Of a stretch of DNA of 47,304 bases, positions 40,559 through 47,304 are shown piece after piece. The notes under the pieces are model-generated. The model did no database searches and was not told where the DNA came from. It worked only from the letters and a program-made list of their open reading frames with translations. Where the stretch lies: the NCBI GenBank assembly GCA_903824515.1, contig CAIJXA010000041.1, forward strand, positions 1-47,304, given 5' to 3'. This stretch comes from an uncultured bacterium. GTDB taxonomy: Bacteria; Patescibacteriota; Minisyncoccia; Moranbacterales; GWC2-37-73. The position numbers were made by a program, and so were the translations under genes. Every line of letters begins with the position of its first letter. Positions within the stretch are counted from its first letter, which is position 1.

Positions 40559-40693
40559 GTGAATCCGTATTTTGACAAATTATACCAGGGCTCACGTGAG
40601 GACGGTCTGTTTGCTGCTTCTTTATATGAAGAAAGATTCGCTCGAGGAAGTGTTACTTTCGCATTAATGGACATTGAAAGCGTAGAAAGTTAA
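40559..40693 (+). CDS. Small 44-residue protein, possibly leaderless
   Basis: Frame opened by GTG (40556 or 40559) right at the predicted transcription start. The product (NPYFDKLYQGSREDGL, then FAASLYEERFARG and VTFALMDIESVES) is compact and charged, not low-complexity. A promoter and a terminator tightly frame it, so the unit of about 210 nt could instead be an RNA gene. I do not recognise the peptide. Confidence 0.5.
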   Translation: MNPYFDKLYQGSREDGLFAASLYEERFARGSVTFALMDIESVES

Positions 40694-40710
40694 TATGTTC
40701 TAAGAATTAT

Positions 40711-40764
40711 AGAGATGTGACATGCAAGCAATTTTTAACGCTTGTGTGTCCATCTCTTTTTTAT
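40711..40764 (+). terminator. Terminator of the small gene
   Basis: AGAGATG-GACA-GCAAGC pairs with GCTTG-TGTC-CATCTCT, then TTTTTATTT. Confidence 0.85.
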
Positions 40765-40800
40765 TTGCCAAAAAAATTCTATTAAGCCTGAAAAAGCTAA

Positions 40801-40830
40801 ACCCATATATTAATATCTGGGTGTGTTTTT
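40801..40830 (+). other. AT-rich hairpin after the small gene
   Basis: ACCCATATATTAATATCTGGGT, one mismatch from a perfect hairpin, followed by GTGTTTTT. It could be a second terminator. Confidence 0.5.
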
Positions 40831-40848
40831 AAAAAAAGAATTTGTCAT

Positions 40849-40945
40849 TGCGAGAATGTAATCATCCGAAGCAATCCAGGGCCATACTCAATTCTGAATT
40901 GCCACGGATTTTGTAGTACAAAAATCCTTGCGAAGACGATATTGT
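40849..40945. repeat. Palindromic intergenic repeat, second copy
   Basis: CATTGCGAGAATGTAATCATC and GAAGCAATCCAGGG match the element at 30346-30475 in opposite orientation. The rest folds as GGATTTTTG-type arms. Confidence 0.65.
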
Positions 40946-40969
40946 TTAAATGTTTATATGCTTGGATGT

Positions 40970-42079
40970 TTAGACGTTTTTATGCTCCCCGAGTTTGTTC
41001 TCAATAATCTCCCGCATCTTTTCCTTGAAAATTTCGCGATTGAATTTTTGGACTTTACTAGAAATATATTGACTGTCAAAAGACAAGGCTTGAAATCTTT
41101 TCACAGCTTCGATGATGGCCTGACTGGTTTGCTGCTCAAAAAAGACCCCCATAGTTTGATTTTCCATGTGCTCTGGAATGTCACCGCCGCGATATGCCAC
41201 CAGTGGTTTGCCACAAGCCAGTGCTTCCATGGCCACAATGCCGAAATCTTCTTCTTGGGGGAAAACAACTCCTTGGCAATCCAGATAATACTGCTTCAAT
41301 TGCTCATCATCAACTCGACCCAAAAATTCAATATTTGAACCGGCTATTTTTTTGAGTCTTTTAAGCTCCGGACCTCGGCCAATAATTTTAAGTGGGAGGC
41401 CAAGATTATTAAAAGCTTTAATGGTAATATCATGCCGCTTATAGGCAATCAACCTACCCACCATCAAGAAATATGGTTGCACTTTTTCACTGCTAACAGC
41501 TGGAGAAAATCTTTTAGTGTCAACCGGTGGATGAATTACAATAGCCTCTTTTCGATAATATTTTTTGATTCTGTTGGCCACAAAATTTGAATTAGCCACA
41601 AAAAGATCGACTCTGTCAGCGCTCACCTTGTCCCAAAGACGAATGTAATTCATTGCAAATGGAATGATGCTTTTGACGAAACGTGGAAAATAAAAATCAC
41701 GCGTATATTTTTGACAATCATCCCAAGCGTAGCGCATTGGAGTATGCATATAGCAAATGTGCAATGTTTGCGGTCGCGTGATAATGCCCTTAGCATAACT
41801 GGATGAATCAGAGACAACTACGTCATAATTGGAAAAATCAAACTGTTCAATAGCCGGCGGCATCAGCAATGGAAATATTCTGTGCCAACTCTTGGTAAAA
41901 GGCATTTTTTGCAAATACGAAGTGTAAATCCGCTTGTTTTCAAAGGCACCATGCATGGCCGCCTTGTTGTGGACAATGGTATAAATTGGAGCATAGGGAT
42001 AAATCTCGCAAAAACATTCCAGCACCCTTTCGGCTCCTCCGCGCTGCACTAGATAGTCATGGACAAAAGCGATTTTCAT
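40970..42079 (-). CDS. GT4-family glycosyltransferase, WbaZ-like
   Basis: A 369-residue GT-B transferase. KIAFVHDYLVQRGGAERVLE is the acceptor loop, HTPMRYAWDDC is a family motif, and the donor part has PYFLMVGRLIAYKRHD and PQEEDFGIVAMEALACG. It belongs with the GT4 enzyme at 39228, suggesting a second polysaccharide or glycolipid locus on this strand. Sugar specificity cannot be told. Confidence 0.92.
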   Translation of the reverse strand: MKIAFVHDYLVQRGGAERVLECFCEIYPYAPIYTIVHNKAAMHGAFENKRIYTSYLQKMPFTKSWHRIFPLLMPPAIEQFDFSNYDVVVSDSSSYAKGIITRPQTLHICYMHTPMRYAWDDCQKYTRDFYFPRFVKSIIPFAMNYIRLWDKVSADRVDLFVANSNFVANRIKKYYRKEAIVIHPPVDTKRFSPAVSSEKVQPYFLMVGRLIAYKRHDITIKAFNNLGLPLKIIGRGPELKRLKKIAGSNIEFLGRVDDEQLKQYYLDCQGVVFPQEEDFGIVAMEALACGKPLVAYRGGDIPEHMENQTMGVFFEQQTSQAIIEAVKRFQALSFDSQYISSKVQKFNREIFKEKMREIIENKLGEHKNV

Positions 42080-42122
42080 AAGCCGATACGAAACTACGAG
42101 TTAACTACGAATCTACAAACTT
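42080..42122 (-). repeat. Word repeat upstream of the WbaZ-like gene
   Basis: CGATACGAAACTACGAGTTAACTACGAATCTAC is built of ACTACGAA words and ends at the start codon. Confidence 0.7.
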
Positions 42123-42233
42123 AAATTAAATCCTCCTAATCTCCCTTTTCTAAAAGGAGGAATTATACTCTTTTATATCCATCCTACATCTACTTAATTT
42201 CTATCTTATCACTACTGAATCTCCAATGTATTT

Positions 42234-43967
42234 CTACTTTATTTCTACAATTCTCATATCCACGACATTAAGTTGAATCCTGCTGTTTCCATTCCAATCA
42301 TCCTTTTGAACATTACACAACACATCAACACGGCTGCCTTCCTTCAAAGCTTCCAATCTCTCTGCGCCACCAAAACTGATTGCCTCTAATATTTTTATTT
42401 CGCCATTGCCTTGCGCATTATCTTCGGCCGGAACCAAAAAAAATTTCACGTGTTTCTTCTCACTGCCAAGAAAACGCTTCTGGGTTATAATCAGATTTTT
42501 TATCAACAATACCGGCTCAACATTTCCAATGCCAAAGGGCCTTAACTTTTCAAGATCGGCAACTAAATCAAAATTTATTTCTCTTGGTGTAATCTCCCCA
42601 TCAATAATTATTTCTGCTTCAAGCTCAATTCCTTCGAGTTGTTTTTCGATTATTTCATCCAGAGTTTTTTGAAAATTTTCCAATTGATCATTTCGCACGG
42701 AAACTCCTGCCGCTTGGCTGTGACCACCAAATTTTATCAGCAAATCACGGCATTTTCCAATAGCTTCAATAATATTTATCTGCGGGATACTGCGAAAAGA
42801 ACCCTTACTTTCCACGGTTCCCTTTTGGAAAACTGCCGTTGGCTTTCCATATAGTTGCACAATCTTTCCAGCTACCAAGCCGACTACCCCAATTGGGAAA
42901 TGTTGGCCAACTGCAAAAATGATTTTTTTGTTCTTATATTGTCCTTCGGCCAATGATTTAATTTCATTTACAACCTCAGCCGTGATTTTTTGTCGTTCGG
43001 TATTGTTAGCTTCCAATTCAAGGGCAAAAGCACGAGCGTGAATGACATTTTTTTCGATAATTAAGTTATAGGCCAGGTTTGCGTGATTAATCCTTCCGGC
43101 CGCATTTATTCTGGGAGCAATATAAAAAGAAACTTTTTTTGTGTCTGGAATTACTGATTCATCAATCACAATTCTTCCAACTGTAAACAATTCCAAAAGC
43201 CCTACTCTGCGGGTTTTTGAAAGGACAACAAGGCCATACTTCACAAACAGTCTGTTCTCTCCAATTAGAGGAACGCAATCAGCAATAGTCCCAATTGACA
43301 CCAAGTCCAACATCCATTTTGTTTGTCCTATTTTTTCAGGCATCAATCGCTCGAAAATTGCCTGCACAACCTTGAAAGCCACTCCAACGCCAGCCAAATC
43401 AGCAAATGGATAACCACAGCCAGCCTGATGAGGATTGATAATTGCATAGGCATTTGGCAGACTTTCGGGAACATGGTGATGATCCGTAATAATTATGTCA
43501 ATCCCATACTCCCTGGCTTTTTGCGTTTCAGCAAGACTTGTTATGCCACAATCTACAGTGATAATGAGCTTGACTCCGGCAATTTTAAATATATCAATTG
43601 CCAACAAATTAAGTCCATACCCTTCGGTTCGCTTATCAGGGATATACACCTCGGCATCAACTCCAAGCTCAGTGAAAGTTTCTTTTAGAATTGCCGACGA
43701 TGTTATCCCGTCTGCATCATAATCACCAAATATAATCACTTTTTCCTTACACTCCTGCGCCTGACGGATTCGCTCAACGAGTTTTTCCATATCATGAAAA
43801 AGAAACGGATTGAGAGAATCTGTTTGATAATCTGGCGCCATAAACGCCTGAATCTCCTTGTCTGTTTCTAGTCCTCGAGAAAACAAGATTTGCCCTACCA
43901 CGGCATGAACTTTCGGTGAAAAATCTAAAGGAATCTCGACTCGCTCTCTGCTTAGCCATCTTGCCAT
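42234..43967 (-). CDS. recJ: Single-strand DNA exonuclease RecJ
   Basis: A 577-residue 5'-3' ssDNA exonuclease used in RecF-pathway repair. The DHH core is visible as FGDYDADGITSSAI, ITVDCGIT and ITDHHHVPESLP, followed by the DHHA1 part with FGGHSQAAG. The C-terminal OB-like domain (from IIDGEITPREI to RIQLNVVDMRIV) completes it. ATG gives the normal N-terminus. Confidence 0.96.
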   Translation of the reverse strand: MARWLSRERVEIPLDFSPKVHAVVGQILFSRGLETDKEIQAFMAPDYQTDSLNPFLFHDMEKLVERIRQAQECKEKVIIFGDYDADGITSSAILKETFTELGVDAEVYIPDKRTEGYGLNLLAIDIFKIAGVKLIITVDCGITSLAETQKAREYGIDIIITDHHHVPESLPNAYAIINPHQAGCGYPFADLAGVGVAFKVVQAIFERLMPEKIGQTKWMLDLVSIGTIADCVPLIGENRLFVKYGLVVLSKTRRVGLLELFTVGRIVIDESVIPDTKKVSFYIAPRINAAGRINHANLAYNLIIEKNVIHARAFALELEANNTERQKITAEVVNEIKSLAEGQYKNKKIIFAVGQHFPIGVVGLVAGKIVQLYGKPTAVFQKGTVESKGSFRSIPQINIIEAIGKCRDLLIKFGGHSQAAGVSVRNDQLENFQKTLDEIIEKQLEGIELEAEIIIDGEITPREINFDLVADLEKLRPFGIGNVEPVLLIKNLIITQKRFLGSEKKHVKFFLVPAEDNAQGNGEIKILEAISFGGAERLEALKEGSRVDVLCNVQKDDWNGNSRIQLNVVDMRIVEIK

Positions 43968-44010
43968 AAACTTTATGCGATTTTGTTGGATGTTATTTAT
44001 GTAGTGTGCA

Positions 44011-44628
44011 TTAGTTTTGAGAATCTACGTTGTCTAGCGTTGCCTCCCAACTGCAACTTGAGCAAATAAATTTTGCTTTCATTGTTTTTTCTTTCTTTTC
44101 TTCTGAATTTATTAGTTCTAAATCAAGCACGAGAGGATCGCCGCAAACACTGCATTCAAAATTACCTTTTTCGCCTACTTTTACATTCAAATCGTGTGCT
44201 AATCGCTGAGTTTCATCTGTTGAAACGCCAAATCCTAACATATATCTCACATTATTTTCACCGAGAAGAGCTTTGACACATGCAATCACCTTATCTTGAC
44301 AGGTTGTTCCTCTGACAATAAAGTCATCGACACCAAGCTCAAAAGCCCTGGTTCTTTCTTCCTCTCTTCCAATGGGTGAAGAAATTATTATTGGAATACT
44401 TGCAGTTACTGGATTTTTCTTGAGAGCCTCAACCATAGCAAAACCATCCATTCTTGGCATAACTATTCCGCTGAAGATTAAATTTGGCAGCTTGGTTGTT
44501 GCTGAACTTAAACCCTCCAGCCCATCAGCAGCCTGAATAACATCGAAATTCCTGCTTTCAAACATCTCAGCGCACATTTCTCGCAGCAAGGGGTCTTTGT
44601 CAACTACGAGAATTTTTAACTTTTTCAT
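44011..44628 (-). CDS. Response regulator receiver with a C-terminal zinc ribbon
   Basis: A 205-residue protein from MKKLKILVVDKDPLLREMC (a longer frame from 44715 covers non-coding sequence). The receiver keeps Asp-Asp-like acidic residues in VDKDP, but at the expected phospho-acceptor in PNLIFSGIVMPRMDG the Asp is replaced by Ser, with VMPRMDG intact. PIIISSPIG holds the Ser/Thr. A four-Cys ribbon (CSVCG ... CSSC) forms the output end. The missing Asp makes phosphorylation doubtful. Confidence 0.85.
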   Translation of the reverse strand: MKKLKILVVDKDPLLREMCAEMFESRNFDVIQAADGLEGLSSATTKLPNLIFSGIVMPRMDGFAMVEALKKNPVTASIPIIISSPIGREEERTRAFELGVDDFIVRGTTCQDKVIACVKALLGENNVRYMLGFGVSTDETQRLAHDLNVKVGEKGNFECSVCGDPLVLDLELINSEEKKEKTMKAKFICSSCSWEATLDNVDSQN

Positions 44629-44724
44629 TTTTTTGTGATACGAAAGACTGCAAAAAAATGAGCATTCAACCGTACCGTTTTTATTAAAATTTATTTTTAA
44701 CCACAACAAAGCCAAAGACGACCT

Positions 44725-44745
44725 TGTGAGAATCTAATTCTCACT
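44725..44745. other. Hairpin between the acyl-CoA synthetase and response regulator
   Basis: GTGAGAAT, loop CTA, ATTCTCAC, a perfect stem, next to a second short AATTCC/GGAATT stem. No strong T-run. Confidence 0.5.
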
Positions 44746-44778
44746 ATAAATTCCTTTTTGGAATTACTGTTGGGGTGA

Positions 44779-46848
44779 TTAAAATATAATTTTAATATCT
44801 ACAGCACATGCGTCTTGTTTATAATTATGAATAAAGAGTGGATTAATGTCAAATTCTTTTACTTGCAAATTTTCTTGAGCAAAATGCATTAGCCCCAAAA
44901 GAATCTTGGCAAACTGTTTGCTGTCGCATGCTGCCTGCCCGCGAACACCTTTAAACAAAAAACTGATTTTACTTTTCATGATTTGCATTTCAATTTCCCG
45001 AAGATTCATTGGAACCAGTAAAAAATTTACTAATTTGAAAACTTCGGTATAAATACCGCCTAAGCCATAGACAATCACTGGTCCAAAAATTGCATCTCTT
45101 TTTATGCCCAGAATAATTTCAGCGAATTTATCAACCTGAGCTTGAGCAATTATTTTTTCACCTGGAAATTTTTCCTGCATTTGCGAAAAACTTTGTTTCA
45201 ATTGTTCAATGTTTTTAATTCCCAATATCAAGCCTCCTTGATCGGTTTTGTGCAAAACAGTGTCCGAATCAATTTTAAGGGCAAGTGGAAAACCAAGATT
45301 CAAATTTTCAATATTCTCTTGCGTCACATCGGCATGAGCAACAGCTTCAATCCCATATAGCTTCATCACCTCCGCACTGTCAGAAAAAGAAAGTGCTTTA
45401 CGTTTTTCTGCAATCGCCTTGCTTATTATCAATTGGGCCTTGTCTTTTCTTTTATGATCTATTTTCAAAGCAGAAACTTTTGTACTGCTGTCTGTGAATT
45501 GTTGCCAAACTCGATATTTTTCCAAGGCACCAACTGCAGCTTCCGGTGTTGCAAAATTCACAAGGCCATTTTTCACAAAACTAGAAAGTGCTTGCGAGAT
45601 TTTTTCACCACCAATGAAAACCGGGATTATGTTTAAATCTTTTTTCTGTGAATATTCAGTAGCAACTAGGGCGATTTGACCCACTTTTGTTTGACCTTGC
45701 GGTGTAAGTAAGCAAAAAATATTTTCAATTTTTTCATTGCGTAAAATTTCCAACACTGCCCTATAGCGATCATCTTGAGCATCGCCCAATAAATCAAGGG
45801 GATTTTCAACTGATGATTCTGCCGGCAAGATTTTTTTCAACTTTTTCTTGGCTTTGTCGGAAATATCAGCCAAGGATAGATTTTTGTCTTTAAAAGCATC
45901 CGTGGCCAAGACTCCGGCCCCACCAGCATTAGTCACCACACCGCAAAGAGAGCTTTTTGGAGAAGGATAGTTGCTAATAAGTTTGAGTAAATTCAAAAAT
46001 TCATCCAAATCATTTGCTCTGATGATACCTGTTTTTTCAAAAGCCACGCTTGTGATTTCGTCGCTTCCAGCCAATGCACCAGTATGTGAAGCAATAGCAA
46101 GTTGGGTCTTGGCAGTTTTGCCAGCTTTCAAAATTACAATCGGTTTTTTCAAGGAAACTTTGCCGGCAGCTTTCAAGAACTTGGCACCGTCCTTAATTCC
46201 TTCCAAATATATCCCGATCACCTTGGTGCGATCATCATTGCCCAAATATTCAATCAATTCCGATTCTGAAATTTGCATCTTGTTTCCAACTGAAATAATT
46301 TTTGAAAAAGCCAACCTTTCATTCTTCGCTTTATCCATCAAGGCTACAGCCAATGCTCCTGATTGAGACACAAAGGCAATGTTTCCATTTTCTGGCATGC
46401 CACCGGCAAAAGAAGCATTGAGCTTGACTGTTGGAGCAATAAAACCAAGGCAATTTGGTCCCAAAATATTCAAACCCTTGGCTTGAGCAAGTTTGTTTAT
46501 TTTGTCTTCTAGTTTTTTTCCGTTGGTGCCTGTTTCTGAAAAGCCAGCCGATATTATCACAAAATTTTTGATTTTGTCAGCAGATTTTTCAATTGTTTCC
46601 AGCACAAATTTCGCTGGAATCGCAAGAATCGCCAAATCTACTTCTTTAGGAATTTTCTCAAGTGAAGAATAACATTTTCGCAGTCCAAGCATGCCATAAG
46701 ACGGATTTACAAAAAAGACCTTTCCTTTGTAGCCAAGCCCGATGATATTATTTGCCAAAATCGTGCCTATTTTGTTTTTTTTGTTTGAAGCTCCCACGAT
46801 GGCAATTGATTTAGGTGCAAACAAATCTTCCAATTTTTGATGAGTCAT
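44779..46848 (-). CDS. ADP-forming acyl/acetyl-CoA synthetase
   Basis: A 689-residue single-chain enzyme that makes ATP from acetyl-CoA (or related) and releases acetate. The N-terminal CoA-binding domain has IAIVGASNKKNKIG, followed by NPSYG and LAILAIPAKFV. The succinyl-CoA-ligase-like part has LGPNCLGF and SQSGALAVALMD, with the active-site His in ASHTGALAG. A C-terminal ATP-grasp (ALKIDSDTVLHKTDQGG and FGPVIVYGLGGIYTEV) completes it. It suits fermentative energy metabolism. Confidence 0.95.
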   Translation of the reverse strand: MTHQKLEDLFAPKSIAIVGASNKKNKIGTILANNIIGLGYKGKVFFVNPSYGMLGLRKCYSSLEKIPKEVDLAILAIPAKFVLETIEKSADKIKNFVIISAGFSETGTNGKKLEDKINKLAQAKGLNILGPNCLGFIAPTVKLNASFAGGMPENGNIAFVSQSGALAVALMDKAKNERLAFSKIISVGNKMQISESELIEYLGNDDRTKVIGIYLEGIKDGAKFLKAAGKVSLKKPIVILKAGKTAKTQLAIASHTGALAGSDEITSVAFEKTGIIRANDLDEFLNLLKLISNYPSPKSSLCGVVTNAGGAGVLATDAFKDKNLSLADISDKAKKKLKKILPAESSVENPLDLLGDAQDDRYRAVLEILRNEKIENIFCLLTPQGQTKVGQIALVATEYSQKKDLNIIPVFIGGEKISQALSSFVKNGLVNFATPEAAVGALEKYRVWQQFTDSSTKVSALKIDHKRKDKAQLIISKAIAEKRKALSFSDSAEVMKLYGIEAVAHADVTQENIENLNLGFPLALKIDSDTVLHKTDQGGLILGIKNIEQLKQSFSQMQEKFPGEKIIAQAQVDKFAEIILGIKRDAIFGPVIVYGLGGIYTEVFKLVNFLLVPMNLREIEMQIMKSKISFLFKGVRGQAACDSKQFAKILLGLMHFAQENLQVKEFDINPLFIHNYKQDACAVDIKIIF

Positions 46849-47167
46849 TTAATTTTTGTTTTCTTTACGAATTACGAATTTAAACGAATGTACGAAAATC
46901 CCGACTGAAATACTAATCTCGTAAGAATATATCAATCATCAGGTGAGATAAAGAAAGTAGAAACTGAAACCTGCCTATCGGCAGACAGTCAAGTTCATAT
47001 GACACTTTCACTGATTACTGATGACTAATGACTGATTACTAGTCACTGATTGCTGCTTCCCCATTATACACACTTTCGCCTCATCCGTAAAATACCAAAT
47101 TTGCAAACAACAACTCATATTGGCATTATTCAAGCTTAAAAAAGCCATTTACCGAAGTTTAGATGCC
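46849..47167. other. Spacer with word repeats upstream of the acyl-CoA synthetase
   Basis: Contains ACGAATTACGAATTTAAACG words (46865-46895), CTGCC-TATC-GGCAG (46972-46986) and ACTGATTACTGATGACTAAT and related words (47008-47050). No coding frame seen. Confidence 0.6.
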
Positions 47168-47304
47168 CTACATTCTAGCTTGAGTTGCAATTTTGCCCTC
47201 TACAAATACCTCGTAGGGAGTTAAATAGCCAAGACGCTTTCTCGGACGATTATTGATGCCTTTAACGACAGCATCTACATCCTTTTGTGTTAGTTTAGCA
47301 AACA
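47168..47304 (-). mobile_element. IS30-type transposase, C-terminal part cut by the window edge
   Basis: On the minus strand the last 45 codons read FAKLTQKDVDAVVKGINNRP, RKRLGYLTPYEVFVEGKIAT and end at TAG. NNRPRKRLGYLTPYEVF is the C-terminal signature of IS30-family DDE transposases. The rest lies beyond the window. Its terminal repeat is not visible here. Confidence 0.85.

Noticed and set aside
40389..40595. A minus-strand 68-codon frame across the promoter at 40519
   Set aside because: It has no ribosome site and runs opposite a good promoter and frame; word repeats make up its end.

Overview
The window looks like part of a low-GC chromosome from a Candidatus Patescibacteria (CPR) bacterium. 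This placement is inferred from gene content: DUF4012, DUF2207, DUF1003 and DUF2062 proteins, an archaeal-type UMP kinase, an ADP-forming acyl-CoA synthetase, several GT4 and WecG glycosyltransferases and many secreted proteins without known families. The genetic code is standard, since several intact genes end in TGA. I saw no rRNA, tRNA or CRISPR array. The right edge cuts an IS30-type transposase.

Layout. 1-4590 is a surface module: a collagen-like LPSTG protein, a sortase carrying Ca-binding repeats, and two exported proteins of unknown function. 4600-5003 is a chain of hairpins that I read as a noncoding RNA. 5153-18514 is an envelope polysaccharide block (glycosyltransferase, Wzz-like protein, DUF4012, the four dTDP-rhamnose genes rfbC, rfbB, rfbD and rfbA, and galU), interrupted by a TIM-barrel protein, a DUF2207 protein, small Cys-rich proteins and glyA. 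19449-28087 is mostly housekeeping (rplI, pyrG, Nudix, rpmA, archaeal-type pyrH, an exonuclease) with accessory genes, one hydrolase carrying an in-frame stop, and three copies of a 42-nt palindrome. 28111-28256 holds a second copy of a structured RNA first seen at 988-1160. 29015-30910 is on the minus strand (RecB-like nuclease, a broken Nudix gene, a small protein). 31074-33655 is a minimal Fe-S assembly operon (Rrf2 regulator, IscS, IscU, then a GNAT). 33656-34645 has no gene. 34646-46848 is almost all minus strand: a C39-like secreted peptidase, gltX, a WecG glycosyltransferase, a ThpR-like protein, two GT4 enzymes, recJ, a response regulator and an ADP-forming acyl-CoA synthetase.

The most unusual signals are noncoding. 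(1) Three successive hairpins at 4870-4990 have different stems but exactly the same 9-nt loop, TAAAACACT. (2) Two diverged RNAs (988-1160 and 28111-28256) keep both termini while the stems between them differ in sequence yet still pair. (3) Spacers just upstream of start codons are built from short degenerate 'words' repeated two to five times, with a different word at each locus. Similar words appear inside gltX (twice), wecG and perhaps rfbD as in-frame insertions. I did not compute statistics or search databases; all family names rest on motif recognition.
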